A stretch of 37,316 nucleotides of DNA, taken from NCBI GenBank assembly GCA_017883075.1, contig JADGOI010000010.1:1-37316 (forward strand), given 5' to 3'. The translations under genes were made by a program, and so were the position numbers. Under the pieces are notes generated by a model that made no database searches, was not told the origin of the DNA, and was given only the letters and a program-made list of their open reading frames with translations. The stretch comes from Acidimicrobiales bacterium. GTDB lineage: Bacteria; Actinomycetota; Acidimicrobiia; Acidimicrobiales; RAAP-2. Positions 9,217-18,040 of the stretch are shown here, in pieces (position 1 is the stretch's first letter; each line of letters starts with the position of its first letter).

Positions 9217-9903
9217 CTACTTGCCCTTCTCTTTGGCGGAATCGGCGTTCGTTTCATCGCTGGCGTCGGTGTCGGCGTCCGCTTCACCCACCGGGTCAGC
9301 CTCTAACTCGGTCGATTCGGTATCTGCCTCGGCACTGGTGTCCACTCCGGTGTCGTCGGTCTCCACGTCGCCCGGCTCGATGTCGTCATTGCCGATCGGC
9401 GTCTCTTCGATTCCGGTCTCCGTCACCTTCGACGCGACGGGAGCCGCCTCGGTCTTCCGGGTACGCCTCGATCCGGCCACCCGGCGCGAGCGCTGAGCTC
9501 CAGCGGCACCCTGCTTGGCCCGCCGGCGGGCGATGCGATCCTCGGGAAGACGGCTCACGATGATCGTGACATGACAGGTCCGCTTCCGGATTCGGGTAGC
9601 CCGACCACGGGCCCGGGGGCGCCAACGCTTCAGCGTGCTCCCCTCGTCGGCATAACAGGCGGATACGAAGAGCTCGTCGGCGTCAAGGCCGTCGTTGTGG
9701 ACGGCGTTGGCCACGGCCGAGGCCAAGACCTTGCCGATGACTGCGGCGGCCTCCCGGTCACCGAGCGCCAGTGTCTCGAGGGCGCGATCGGCGTCGAGGC
9801 CGCGAATCTGGTCGAGGACCTGGCGAGCCTTGTACGCCGACATGCGGCTGTGATGCAGCACGGCTCGGGTTCCCTCACGCTCATTGGTCTTCACGCCGGC
9901 CAC
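9217..9903 (-). CDS. rplV: 50S ribosomal protein L22 with long acidic C-terminal tail
   Basis: L22 lines the peptide exit tunnel with its beta-hairpin loop. Residues about 5-118 are the normal domain, with LHHSRMSAYKARQVLDQIRG, the hairpin region RWRPRARGRATRIRKRTCH (94-111) and HVTIIVS. Residues 120-150 are very basic; residues 158-228 are acidic and Thr/Asp/Glu-rich and end in DSAKEKGK. Typical L22 proteins have 110-130 residues, and this one has 228. The start is the GTG at 9903, one base after the rpsS stop and 7 bases after GGAGG; the open frame reaches further upstream into rpsS but that part is not L22. Confidence 0.95.
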   Translation of the reverse strand: MAGVKTNEREGTRAVLHHSRMSAYKARQVLDQIRGLDADRALETLALGDREAAAVIGKVLASAVANAVHNDGLDADELFVSACYADEGSTLKRWRPRARGRATRIRKRTCHVTIIVSRLPEDRIARRRAKQGAAGAQRSRRVAGSRRTRKTEAAPVASKVTETGIEETPIGNDDIEPGDVETDDTGVDTSAEADTESTELEADPVGEADADTDASDETNADSAKEKGK

Positions 9904-9904
9904 C

Positions 9905-10183
9905 TCAGCGCCTCCCCGCCCGCTCTTGGCCGGCATGGAACTTGAACGTCCTGGTGGGTGCGAACTCACCCAACTTGTGACCGACCATCGACTCGGTGAC
10001 GTACACCGGTATGTGTTTCCTCCCATCGTGGACGGCAATGGTGTGGCCGACCATGTCCGGAACGATGGTGGAGCGACGGGACCACGTCTTGATGACCTTC
10101 TTGTCCCCGGCCGCGTTGAGGACATCCACCTTCTTGATGAGGTGGTCGTCGACGAACGGACCTTTCTTCAGGCTGCGAGGCAT
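9905..10183 (-). CDS. rpsS: 30S ribosomal protein S19
   Basis: Small-subunit head protein that works with S13 near the A-site finger. The 92-residue product is the standard length: [19 protein letters not shown] at the start, then [29 protein letters not shown] and a basic end. An ATG at 10183 follows rplB by 23 bases. Confidence 0.98.
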   Translation of the reverse strand: MPRSLKKGPFVDDHLIKKVDVLNAAGDKKVIKTWSRRSTIVPDMVGHTIAVHDGRKHIPVYVTESMVGHKLGEFAPTRTFKFHAGQERAGRR

Positions 10184-10206
10184 AGTGTGGCGTTCCCTCT
10201 GTTTCC

Positions 10207-11043
10207 CTACCGGCGGGCACCGCGGGTGCGGCGCCTACGGACGATCATCTTGTCGGATTCCTTGCCACGGGACCGGGTGCGGCCCTCGGGCTTGCCCCAT
10301 GGCGACACCGGATGGCGGCCACCGGACGACTTGCCTTCGCCGCCGCCCAACGGGTGGTCGACGGGGTTCATGGCCACGCCACGGGTCTGCGGGCGCTTGC
10401 CCTTCCAGCGGTTCCGGCCAGCCTTGCCGATCTTGATCAGCTCGGCCTCCGAGTTGCCCACCGTGCCGAGGGTGCCCCGGCAGTCAATGGACACCCGGCG
10501 CATCTCGGTGGACGGCAGCCGGAGGGTGGCGTAGACGCCTTCCTTGGCCACCAGTTGGATGCTCATGCCCGCGCCGCGTCCCATCTTTCCGCCACCACCG
10601 GGGCGGAGTTCCACGTTGTGGATCACCGATCCGACCGGGATGTAGCGGAGCGGCAACGCGTTGCCGGGGCGGATGTCTGCTCCCTGGCCCGACTGCACCA
10701 GGTCGCCCACCTTCACTTGGGCCGGAGCCAGGATGTAGCGCTTCTCACCGTCGAGATAGTGGAGCAGGGCAATTCGGGCGTTGCGATTGGGGTCGTACTC
10801 GATCGAAGCGACCTTGGCCGGAATCCCGTCCTTGTCGCGTTTGAAGTCGATGATCCGATACTGCTGCTTGTGGCCGCCGCCGCGGTGACGGGCAGTCTTG
10901 CGGCCGTGATTATTCCGGCCACCGGTGGAGGGTTTGGGGGCCAGGAGCGACTTCTCGGGGCGGTCGGTGGTGATCTCGGCAAAATCCGAGACTGTCTGGA
11001 ACCGGCGACCCGGGCTGGTGGGTTTGCGTGAACGGAGCGGCAT
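10207..11043 (-). CDS. rplB: 50S ribosomal protein L2
   Basis: Core large-subunit protein needed for subunit joining and peptidyl transfer. The 278-residue product starts [14 protein letters not shown] (ATG 11043), 13 bases after the rplW stop, and has the [19 protein letters not shown] segment and the C-terminal signature. The functional histidine motif, normally DHPHGGGEG, reads DHPLGGGEG here (residues 229-237): the first His (H230) is kept, the second is Leu. The codon is TTG, clearly legible. The tail [16 protein letters not shown] is normal. Confidence 0.97.
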   Translation of the reverse strand: MPLRSRKPTSPGRRFQTVSDFAEITTDRPEKSLLAPKPSTGGRNNHGRKTARHRGGGHKQQYRIIDFKRDKDGIPAKVASIEYDPNRNARIALLHYLDGEKRYILAPAQVKVGDLVQSGQGADIRPGNALPLRYIPVGSVIHNVELRPGGGGKMGRGAGMSIQLVAKEGVYATLRLPSTEMRRVSIDCRGTLGTVGNSEAELIKIGKAGRNRWKGKRPQTRGVAMNPVDHPLGGGEGKSSGGRHPVSPWGKPEGRTRSRGKESDKMIVRRRRTRGARR

Positions 11044-11056
11044 GATCCTCAGTCCC

Positions 11057-11347
11057 TCAGTTCTCGAACAGGTCGATCGAGTCACCCTCGTGGAGGGTGA
11101 CGATGGCCCGCTTGGTATCTGAACGGTGGCCCAGAGTGTTGCTCTTCCGGTTCCGCTTGGTCTTGCCCTTCCGATTCAGGGTGTTGACATTGGTGACCCG
11201 GACTCCGAACGCCTGCTCGACGGCATGGCGCACATCGATCTTCGTCGCCGACGGGTCGACGACGAACACATAGACGTTGTCGTCCATCAGGGCGTAGGAC
11301 TTCTCGGACACCACGGGCCGGATGAGCACGTTATGGGGATCCCTCAC
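11057..11347 (-). CDS. rplW: 50S ribosomal protein L23
   Basis: Exit-tunnel protein and docking site for trigger factor and SRP. The 96-residue product has the family start ([17 protein letters not shown]), the [17 protein letters not shown] loop and a short acidic end. Length is normal, with no added tail although its neighbours L29 and L22 have one. The GTG start overlaps the rplD stop (GTGA). Confidence 0.97.
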   Translation of the reverse strand: MRDPHNVLIRPVVSEKSYALMDDNVYVFVVDPSATKIDVRHAVEQAFGVRVTNVNTLNRKGKTKRNRKSNTLGHRSDTKRAIVTLHEGDSIDLFEN

Positions 11348-12111
11348 GACTGGCTCCCTTCTGTGTCGGTGGCAACCTCGGTCGACTCGGTCGACCCGGT
11401 CGACTCGGTCGGTGAGGCGGTGCCGGTACCTCCGGGAAGGGTGGCATCGGTGAACACCACCCAGTCGTTGACCAGAATGTCGTAGGCGTTCAACTCGCCC
11501 ACCACCATGGTCTGGATCTCGGGAAGGTTGCCGAACGAGCGGTCGGCGTAACCGTCCTCTTCTCCCAGCACCACCAGGACCCTGCCACCGAGCCCGAGCG
11601 CATGCAACGCGGCGACGGCGTCCTTGGTCCGGGGCAGGTCGAATGCCCAGGAATCGACCAGGGCCACCCGGCCCTGGGAGGCCCGATCGGACAGGGCCGA
11701 CTTCAATGCCAACTGGATCATCTTCTTAGGGGTCTTCTGGGCGTAGGAGCGAGGCTTGGGGCCCAGGGCAACGCCACCACCGATCCATTGTGGAGAACGG
11801 GTCGAGCCCTGCCGAGCCCGGCCGGTGCCCTTCTGCCGGAACGGCTTGGCGCCACCACCACGGACCTCGGCCCGGGTCTTCGTCGACTGGGTACCGGAAC
11901 GGGCGGCGGCCAGTTGGGCGGTCACGACCTGATGCAGCACGGCGAGGTTGGGCTCGACCCCGAACAGGCTCGGGTCGAGATCGACCTGAGCCAGGACCGT
12001 GCCATCGATGGAACGGCGGTCAACTGTGCGCTGGACGGGCGCCGGCCGGAGGAAGCGACGGATCTCCGCCGGAGATGCTGTTTCGAGGTCGAACGCGGAT
12101 GTTGAACTCAC
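11344..12111 (-). CDS. rplD: 50S ribosomal protein L4 with low-complexity C-terminal tail
   Basis: Tunnel-wall protein; in some bacteria it regulates its own operon. The 255-residue product has the loop signature RGGGAKPFRQKGTGRARQGS (about residues 85-104), ending at the constriction, and the C-terminal domain with ILVNDWVVFTDATL. About 33 residues of Gly/Thr/Ser/Glu follow, encoded in part by a 9-base tandem repeat (GGTCGACTC-like, plus-strand 11382-11411). The N-terminus also has roughly 30 residues before the usual L4 start region. GTG start at 12111 overlaps the rplC stop (GTGA). Confidence 0.96.
   Translation of the reverse strand: MSSTSAFDLETASPAEIRRFLRPAPVQRTVDRRSIDGTVLAQVDLDPSLFGVEPNLAVLHQVVTAQLAAARSGTQSTKTRAEVRGGGAKPFRQKGTGRARQGSTRSPQWIGGGVALGPKPRSYAQKTPKKMIQLALKSALSDRASQGRVALVDSWAFDLPRTKDAVAALHALGLGGRVLVVLGEEDGYADRSFGNLPEIQTMVVGELNAYDILVNDWVVFTDATLPGGTGTASPTESTGSTESTEVATDTEGSQS
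11382..11411. repeat. 9-base tandem repeat in the rplD 3' end
   Basis: The plus strand reads GGTCGACTC, GGTCGACCC, GGTCGACTC, then GGTCGG: about three and a third copies of a 9-base unit. It stays in frame and encodes the Ser/Thr/Glu-rich end of L4. Such a repeat can gain or lose units of three codons without a frameshift. Confidence 0.8.
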
Positions 12112-12770
12112 TGGGTCTTACCTCCCTTGAGCAACGGAGCCTTCACTGCGTCACGCAAGACGACCATGCCACCACGTGGACCGGGGACCGCCCCTTTGAC
12201 CAGAACCAACTCACGCTCCGGGTCGGCCCGGACGATCTCGAGATTCAACGTGGTCACCTGTTGGCCGCCCATCCGCCCGGCCATGCGGGTTCCCTTGAAC
12301 ACGCGTGACGGGGTGGCACAAGCACCGATGGAGCCGGGGGCACGGTGCTTCTTGTGGGTACCGTGCGATGCTCCCAGCCCCTTGAAGTTGTGGCGCTTCA
12401 TCCCACCGGCGAAGCCCTTTCCCTTCGAGACAGCAATGGCATCCACCAGTTCACCCGCTTGGAGCAGATCGGCAGTGAGCTCCTGACCGACCTGGTAGGC
12501 ACCCACATCATCGATACGCAACTCGACAAGGCGACGCCCGGGATCGACCCCCGCCTTGTCGTAGTGCCCACGCTCGGGCTTGGTCAGGGTGGAGGACCGA
12601 CGAAAGCCCCACGTCACCTGCAGCGCGGCATAACCTTCGGTCCCGGCCGCCTTGATCTGCACGATCCGGACCGGCGCGACGCGTACCACCGTCACCGGTA
12701 TCGCCCGGTGCTGGTCATCCCAGATCTGGGTCATGCCAACTTTTTCGCCCACGATCGCCTTGGTGGCCAC
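12108..12770 (-). CDS. rplC: 50S ribosomal protein L3
   Basis: One of the first proteins in 50S assembly, reaching toward the peptidyl transferase centre. The 220-residue product begins ATKAIVGEKVGMTQIWDD and has the conserved HNFKGLGASHGTHKKHRAPG and the GRMGGQQVT motif. I chose the GTG at 12770, preceded by GGAG 8 bases upstream; the open frame continues 14 codons further without family similarity. It is preceded by a long leader rather than closely following rpsJ. Confidence 0.96.
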   Translation of the reverse strand: MATKAIVGEKVGMTQIWDDQHRAIPVTVVRVAPVRIVQIKAAGTEGYAALQVTWGFRRSSTLTKPERGHYDKAGVDPGRRLVELRIDDVGAYQVGQELTADLLQAGELVDAIAVSKGKGFAGGMKRHNFKGLGASHGTHKKHRAPGSIGACATPSRVFKGTRMAGRMGGQQVTTLNLEIVRADPERELVLVKGAVPGPRGGMVVLRDAVKAPLLKGGKTQ

Positions 12771-13072
12771 TGCGGATTCTCCGTCTCGGTTCTTCGCTCT
12801 GCTCGACACCATCCGGTGCCGATTGGTACTGCTGGTGTTGTTGATTGGCGCTGTGCGCCCTGTAAGCCAACAGGTGTCGGCTCACACGCAGACGCTCCGC
12901 TCGGTAGAACCGAGCAGAGCGCTCGCCTGGTTTGGCCCGAGGTCCCCACCGTTCAACTCGGTGGGCGCTCAGACACGTCTTCGTCAGATCTTCGGCCCAA
13001 AATCGGACCAGTTGGCCACGCTACACCAACCAGGTCCCCTCCGCCAGAATCGGAACAGCCCGAAACCGAGCC
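12771..13072 (-). promoter_or_regulatory. 302-base leader between rpsJ and rplC
   Basis: No gene is supported here, although the neighbouring S10 genes are packed without gaps. On the minus strand it contains a weak promoter-like pair, CTGGCG (13042-13047) and TAGCGT (13018-13023) with an 18-base spacer, and 100 bases further a strong hairpin (12893-12921). The layout suggests a second transcription start and an RNA-level control site for the S10 genes after rpsJ. The function is inferred from position and structure. Confidence 0.5.
12893..12921 (-). promoter_or_regulatory. Strong hairpin in the rplC leader
   Basis: The transcript would fold as CGCUC-U-GCUCGGU, a UCU triloop, then ACCGAGC-G-GAGCG: 13 pairs including one central U-G. 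It is 122 bases before the rplC start. No U-run follows, so it does not look like a simple terminator. It could be a protein-binding site for autoregulation by L3 or L4, but I see no proof of the ligand. Confidence 0.6.
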
Positions 13073-13402
13073 TCAGACAGTCTGTATCTTGATTTCGATA
13101 TCCACCCCGGCGGGAAGGTCGAGACGCTGAAGGGAATCGACAGTCTTGGGAGTGTGCTCGACGATGTCCACGAGACGCTTGTGCACCCGCATCTCGAAGT
13201 GCTCGCGGCTGTCCTTGTACTTGTGAGGCGATCGGATCACCGTGTAGCGGTGCTTCTCCGTAGGAAGCGGCACCGGACCCAGCACTTTGGCCTGGGTGCG
13301 AAGCACCGTTTGGACGATCTTCTCGGTGGACTGGTCGAGAATCTCGTGATCGTACGCCTTGAGGCGAATCCGGATCTTCTGGCGGGGGCCTTCAGCGGCC
13401 AT
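13073..13402 (-). CDS. rpsJ: 30S ribosomal protein S10 (NusE)
   Basis: Small-subunit protein that also joins NusB and NusG in antitermination. The 109-residue product has the core [22 protein letters not shown], the [20 protein letters not shown] loop and the [17 protein letters not shown] segment. ATG at 13402 lies 41 bases after the tuf stop, preceded by GAGGAAG. It is a few residues longer than usual at the N-terminus (MAAEGPRQ). It is separated from rplC by the long leader, which is atypical for a packed S10 operon. Confidence 0.97.
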   Translation of the reverse strand: MAAEGPRQKIRIRLKAYDHEILDQSTEKIVQTVLRTQAKVLGPVPLPTEKHRYTVIRSPHKYKDSREHFEMRVHKRLVDIVEHTPKTVDSLQRLDLPAGVDIEIKIQTV

Positions 13403-13443
13403 GGGCGCAGCTTCCTCTCATGGGGATGTTCACAGCGGCCGGA

Positions 13444-14631
13444 CTAGGCGAGGATCTTCGTGACCCGGCCCGAAGCCACGGTACGCCCACCCTCACGGAT
13501 GGCGAACCGCAAACCTTCGACCATGGCGATCGGCTTGCCCAACTCCACCGTCATGTCGGTATTGTCGCCCGGCATCACCATCTCGGTCCCCTCGGGGAGG
13601 CTGATGGTGCCGGTCACGTCGGTGGTGCGGAAGTAGAACTGCGGACGATAATTGGTGAAGAACGGCTTGTGTCGTCCACCCTCATCCTTGTTCAACACGT
13701 AGACAGTGGCCTCGAACTTACTGTGGGGAGTGATGGTGCCCGGCTTGCACAACACCTGTCCGCGTTCGACGTCTTCCTTCTTCGTGCCACGAAGCAGCAC
13801 GCCGACGTTGTCGCCGGCCTGTCCCTGGTCGAGGAGCTTGCGGAACATCTCCACGCCGGTGACGGTTGTCTTCTGGGTGTCACGAAGCCCGACGATCTCG
13901 ACTTCTTCACCCACCTTGATGATGCCTTGCTCAATCTTTCCGGTCACCACAGTGCCGCGTCCGGTGATCGACATGACATCTTCGATCGACATGAGGAACG
14001 GCTTCTCGATATCCCGCTCAGGCTCGGGGATGAACGAATCGACCGCAGCCATCAGCTCGGTGATCTTCTCTGACCACTCGGGGTCACCCTCCAAGGCTTT
14101 CAGTGCACTGACCCGCACAATCGGAGTGTCGTCGCCGGGGAATTCGTACTCGTTGAGGAGTTCACGTACCTCGAGTTCCACCAGGTCGAGGAGTTCCTCA
14201 TCGTCGACCGTGTCGGCCTTGTTCAATGCCACCACGATGTAAGGGACACCCACCTGGCGAGCGAGCAGCACATGCTCACGGGTCTGAGGCATTGGGCCGT
14301 CGGCGGCGGATACCACCAAGATGGCTCCGTCGACCTGGGCGGCGCCGGTGATCATGTTCTTGATGTAGTCAGCGTGGCCGGGCATGTCGACGTGGGCGTA
14401 ATGCCGGTTCGGCGTCTCGTACTCGACGTGGGCAATGGAGATGGTGATGCCCCGCTGGCGCTCTTCGGGCGCTTTGTCGATCTGGTCAAAGGGGGTGAAC
14501 GACGTGGTGGGGTCGCTGTCGTGCAGCACCTTGGTGATGGCCGCGGTCAACGTGGTCTTCCCGTGGTCGATGTGTCCCATCGTTCCCACATTGACGTGGG
14601 GCTTCGTGCGCTCAAACTTCTTCTTGGCCAT
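13444..14631 (-). CDS. tuf: Elongation factor Tu
   Basis: GTPase that brings aminoacyl-tRNA to the ribosome. The 395-residue product has G1 GHIDHGKTT (19-27), G3 at 82-86, the NKAD specificity motif (about 138-141), and the C-terminal barrel ending in [12 protein letters not shown]3 reads DMPGH where E. coli has DCPGH and many actinobacteria DAPGH; the catalytic His (H86) is present. It follows fusA after a 126-base gap in which I see no strong signal; this may hold a weak promoter. It is the only tuf gene in the window. Confidence 0.98.
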   Translation of the reverse strand: MAKKKFERTKPHVNVGTMGHIDHGKTTLTAAITKVLHDSDPTTSFTPFDQIDKAPEERQRGITISIAHVEYETPNRHYAHVDMPGHADYIKNMITGAAQVDGAILVVSAADGPMPQTREHVLLARQVGVPYIVVALNKADTVDDEELLDLVELEVRELLNEYEFPGDDTPIVRVSALKALEGDPEWSEKITELMAAVDSFIPEPERDIEKPFLMSIEDVMSITGRGTVVTGKIEQGIIKVGEEVEIVGLRDTQKTTVTGVEMFRKLLDQGQAGDNVGVLLRGTKKEDVERGQVLCKPGTITPHSKFEATVYVLNKDEGGRHKPFFTNYRPQFYFRTTDVTGTISLPEGTEMVMPGDNTDMTVELGKPIAMVEGLRFAIREGGRTVASGRVTKILA

Positions 14632-14757
14632 GGCTGGGGTAATGCTCCCTAGTCTCGGGCGGCACCCCCTCGGGCCCGCCAGGACGGAGGCGGATGCCTG
14701 CCGTCGTTCCTCGTGTATCGGTGTGTATTGGGGTGAATCGTTACTGCGATGCTGTAC

Positions 14758-16854
14758 TTACTCTCCGCGCGCCTTGGCGATGATCTCCCTGGCGATTGAC
14801 TCGGGGACTTCGGTGTACGCGTGGAACTGCATCGAGTACGTCGCACGTCCCTGCGTACGCGACCGCAGATCGGTAGCGTAGCCGAACATGTCACTCAGCG
14901 GTACCTGCGCCCGAACAATGTGGCTGTTTCCCCGCTGCTCCATCCCCTCGACCTTGCCTCGACGGGATGACAGGTCGCCGATCACATCGCCCATGTAGTC
15001 CTCGGGCGTGGTGACCTCAACGGCCATCACCGGCTCGAGGAGCACGGGACTGGCCAGGTTGGCAGCCTTCTTGATGGCCATCGATCCGGCAATTTTGAAC
15101 GCCATCTCCGAGGAGTCGACGTCGTGGTAGGTGCCGTAGGTCAAGGTGACCCGGATGTCGACGGTGGGATAGCCGGCCAAGACGCCCGAAGTGATCGACT
15201 CCCTGATGCCCTGGTCAATGGAGGGGATGTACTCCTTGGGGATGGCACCGCCGGTGATCTTGTCGATGAATTCGTAGCCGCCGCCCGGGCCGGTGGGCTC
15301 CACGGTGATCACCACATGGCCATACTGGCCCTTGCCACCGGTCTGGCGGATGTAGCGAATCTCGACCTTTTCGACCTTCTTCCGAATCGTTTCGCGGTAG
15401 GCGACCTGCGGCTTGCCCACGTTGGCGTCGACATTGAATTCGCGGAGCATCCGGTCCACCAGGACTTCGAGGTGGAGCTCGCCCATCCCCGAAATCACCG
15501 TTTGGCCGGTCTCCTCGTCCGAGTGCACCCGGAAGGTCGGGTCCTCCTCGGAGAGCGCGAACAGCGCCTTGGACAGCTTGTCCTGGTCAGCCTTGGTCTT
15601 CGGCTCCACGGCCACGTGGATGACCGGCTCGGGGAAGGTCAGCGACTCCAAGACCACCTGTTGGTCCGGATCGCACAGGGTGTCACCGGTGGTGGTCTGC
15701 TTGAGGCCGACCGCTGCCACGATGTCCCCGGCGAAGCAGGCGTCGAGATCCACCCGGGTATTGGCGTGCATCTGAAGTAGCCGCCCGACCCGCTCCTTGC
15801 GGTCCTTGGTGGAGTTCACCACCCCCGAACCCTTGGCCAGGGTGCCCGAGTAGACCCGCAGGTAGGTGAGTTTGCCGACATAGGGGTCGGTCATGATCTT
15901 GAACGCCAAGGCGGAAAAAGGAGCGTCGTCGGTCGCTGGGCGCTCGACCAGTTGATCCTCCTTGCGGGGCACGGTCCCCACCGTCGGTGGGATGTCGAGC
16001 GGGCTGGGCAGGTAGTCGACCACCGCATCGAGCATGGGCTGGACGCCCTTGTTCTTGAATGCTGAACCGCACAGGATCGGTACCGCCTGGCTCTTCAGGG
16101 TGACGGCACGCAGGGCGTTCTGGAAATCGAGAGGGGTGATCTCCTCTTCCGCCAGATATTTTTCCATGACCGTGTCGTCATGGTTGGAGAGCACGTCGAC
16201 CAGTTGGTGCTGGGCCTCTTCGGCCTCGGCCTTCATATCGGCCGGGATCTCTTCGTTGGACCACTCTTCGCCCATTCCGTCGTCCCAGACCAGGGCTCGC
16301 ATATGGATGAGGTCGATCACGCCCCGGAAGCCGCCTTCGGAGCCAATGGGCAGTTGAACCACGGCCGGGACGGCGTCGAGGCGGTCCCGGATCATCTCGA
16401 CACACTGGGCAAAGTTGGCGCCGGTCCTGTCCATCTTGTTGATGAAGCAGATCCGCGGCACTTCGTACTTGTTGGCCTGGCGCCACACCGTTTCGGTCTG
16501 GGGCTCCACGCCGGCTACCGCGTCGAAGACGGCCACCGCCCCGTCGAGCACCCGCAGGGAGCGTTCCACTTCCACCGTGAAGTCGACGTGTCCCGGGGTA
16601 TCGATGATGTTGATGGTGGTGTCGTGCCACAGACAGGTGGTCGCCGCCGAGGTGATGGTGATTCCGCGCTCTTGCTCCTGGACCATCCAGTCCATGGTGG
16701 CGGCACCCTCGTGCACTTCACCGATCTTGTAGTTCTTCCCGGTGTAGTAGAGGATGCGCTCGGTTGTCGTCGTCTTTCCGGCATCAATATGAGCCATGAT
16801 CCCGATATTCCGGGTATGGGCCAGGGAGTGGGTCCGGGTGGGCATTTCAGCCAT
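14758..16854 (-). CDS. fusA: Elongation factor G
   Basis: Ribosomal translocase GTPase. The 698-residue product has the full five-domain layout: G1 [10 protein letters not shown] (21-30), G3 DTPGHVDF, G4 NKMDRTGA, the domain III segment [20 protein letters not shown], and domain IV with [16 protein letters not shown] at 16854 is 69 bases after the rpsG stop; a second ATG three codons later is possible. The length and motifs are those of housekeeping EF-G, not a tetracycline-resistance or FusA2 paralogue. Confidence 0.98.
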   Translation of the reverse strand: MAEMPTRTHSLAHTRNIGIMAHIDAGKTTTTERILYYTGKNYKIGEVHEGAATMDWMVQEQERGITITSAATTCLWHDTTINIIDTPGHVDFTVEVERSLRVLDGAVAVFDAVAGVEPQTETVWRQANKYEVPRICFINKMDRTGANFAQCVEMIRDRLDAVPAVVQLPIGSEGGFRGVIDLIHMRALVWDDGMGEEWSNEEIPADMKAEAEEAQHQLVDVLSNHDDTVMEKYLAEEEITPLDFQNALRAVTLKSQAVPILCGSAFKNKGVQPMLDAVVDYLPSPLDIPPTVGTVPRKEDQLVERPATDDAPFSALAFKIMTDPYVGKLTYLRVYSGTLAKGSGVVNSTKDRKERVGRLLQMHANTRVDLDACFAGDIVAAVGLKQTTTGDTLCDPDQQVVLESLTFPEPVIHVAVEPKTKADQDKLSKALFALSEEDPTFRVHSDEETGQTVISGMGELHLEVLVDRMLREFNVDANVGKPQVAYRETIRKKVEKVEIRYIRQTGGKGQYGHVVITVEPTGPGGGYEFIDKITGGAIPKEYIPSIDQGIRESITSGVLAGYPTVDIRVTLTYGTYHDVDSSEMAFKIAGSMAIKKAANLASPVLLEPVMAVEVTTPEDYMGDVIGDLSSRRGKVEGMEQRGNSHIVRAQVPLSDMFGYATDLRSRTQGRATYSMQFHAYTEVPESIAREIIAKARGE

Positions 16855-16923
16855 AATTGATCAGCTCTCGGATAGTGCTCGTAGGTGGTGCCTGGTGGAA
16901 GGAGTGCGGAAGGCCGCACTCCC

Positions 16924-17394
16924 TTACCAGCGGTAGTGCGCGAACGCCTTGTTGGACTCAGCCATCTTATGGAGGTCCTCACGACGCTTGGCCGCGGCGC
17001 CGATGCCGTTGGCCGCATCGCGAATCTCGTTGGACAGCCTTTCGGCCATGGTCTTTTCCCGGCGCTGCTGGGAATAGCCCACCAGCCAACGGATGGCCAG
17101 GGTGGTGGCCCGGCGGGGCCGCACCTCCACCGGGACCTGGTACGTGGCGCCACCAACCCGGCGGCTCCGCACTTCAAGCTCGGGTCGGGTGTTCTCGACC
17201 GCCTTCTTCAGGACGGCGACAGGATCGTTCCCGGACTTCTCCGCAACGTCGGCCAGCGCGTCGTAGACGATGCGCTCGGCCAGGGTCCGCTTGCCACGGC
17301 TCAGGACCCGGTTGACGACCTGGGTGACCAGGACCGAGTGGTAGACGGGGTCGGGAATGAGTTCGCGTCGGGGGGCGGGACCACTGCGGGGCAC
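16924..17394 (-). CDS. rpsG: 30S ribosomal protein S7
   Basis: Primary 16S rRNA-binding protein of the small-subunit head and, in E. coli, regulator of the str operon. With the GTG start at 17394 the product has 156 residues, the standard length: [24 protein letters not shown], the [15 protein letters not shown] motif and an end at AFAHYRW. This start lies one base after the rpsL stop; the longer open frame that overlaps rpsL is not S7. Confidence 0.97.
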   Translation of the reverse strand: MPRSGPAPRRELIPDPVYHSVLVTQVVNRVLSRGKRTLAERIVYDALADVAEKSGNDPVAVLKKAVENTRPELEVRSRRVGGATYQVPVEVRPRRATTLAIRWLVGYSQQRREKTMAERLSNEIRDAANGIGAAAKRREDLHKMAESNKAFAHYRW

Positions 17395-17395
17395 G

Positions 17396-17767
17396 TCAGG
17401 ACTCCTTCTTGGCGCCGTAACGGCTCCGGGCTTGATTGCGCTCACGGACACCGGATGCGTCGAGGGTGCCACGGATGACCTTGTAGCGGACCCCCGGCAA
17501 GTCCTTCACACGTCCGCCACGCACCAGGACAATCGAGTGCTCTTGGAGGTTGTGCCCTTCACCGGGGATATAGGCGGTGATCTCGAGTCCACTGGTCAGG
17601 CGGACACGGGCCACCTTGCGGAGGGCCGAGTTCGGCTTCTTCGGGGTGTGGGTATAGACCCGCGTGCATACGCCTCGTCGCTGGGGGGCACCCTTGAGGG
17701 CCGGGGTCTTGCTCTTGGTGGGCTTGGTCGCTCGGCCTTTTCGGACGAGTTGAGAAATCGTGGGCAC
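17396..17767 (-). CDS. rpsL: 30S ribosomal protein S12
   Basis: Decoding-centre protein. The 123-residue product has [17 protein letters not shown] with K43 and [16 protein letters not shown] with K88 and D89. Lysine at 43 and 88 is the wild-type, streptomycin-sensitive state in other bacteria. A GTG start at 17767 is preceded by AGAGGT five bases upstream. It opens the str operon (rpsL-rpsG-fusA-tuf), with its own promoter and leader after the rpoC terminator. Confidence 0.98.
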   Translation of the reverse strand: MPTISQLVRKGRATKPTKSKTPALKGAPQRRGVCTRVYTHTPKKPNSALRKVARVRLTSGLEITAYIPGEGHNLQEHSIVLVRGGRVKDLPGVRYKVIRGTLDASGVRERNQARSRYGAKKES

Positions 17768-17802
17768 GCGTTACCTCTAGGTTATGAACTGCGGGGTGGG
17801 AT

Positions 17803-17823
17803 GCAGCTTCAACTGAAAGCTGC
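17803..17823 (-). promoter_or_regulatory. Small hairpin in the rpsL leader
   Basis: GCAGCTT and AAGCTGC form a 7-pair stem around a 7-base loop, about 36 bases upstream of the rpsL start. It lies between the likely transcription start and the ribosome-binding site, so it could affect rpsL translation. Evidence is the inverted repeat only. Confidence 0.35.
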
Positions 17824-17894
17824 GGACATGGACTGCGGACTTGTGTTGCGACGGGCTCGGAGCATCAATTATCCCGAGGCCGCGCGGACTATCA

Positions 17895-17923
17895 ATGCTA
17901 CGGCATCAGCCTCTGCTGGGCAA
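17895..17923 (-). promoter_or_regulatory. Putative promoter of the str operon
   Basis: On the minus strand TTGCCC (17918-17923), a 17-base spacer and TAGCAT (17895-17900). It sits between the rpoC terminator and rpsL, about 130 bases before the rpsL start. Spacing is ideal. The surrounding 17768-18040 stretch holds no gene that I can support. Confidence 0.55.
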
Positions 17924-17960
17924 ACGCGGCCCGATGTGCAGCGGTGGCCGGGGCCTCGGG

Positions 17961-17995
17961 AAAGACGAGCGTGGACCCAAAGGTCCACGCTCGTC
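17961..17995 (-). terminator. Intrinsic terminator after rpoC
   Basis: A perfect 14-base inverted repeat (17964-17977 and 17982-17995) with a four-base loop, about 45 bases after the rpoC stop. On the minus strand it is followed by a short TTT. The U-run is short, but the stem is long and GC-rich and the place is right. It should separate the rpoBC transcript from the str operon. Confidence 0.7.
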
Positions 17996-18040
17996 ACTAC
18001 CGTCCTGCTATCGACCGGGCTCGGACCCAGCGGCCAAAGA

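Noticed and set aside
9904-10125. Upstream extension of the L22 frame inside rpsS
   Set aside because: The added residues are an out-of-frame reading of S19; a good ribosome-binding site and GTG at 9903 fit the real start.
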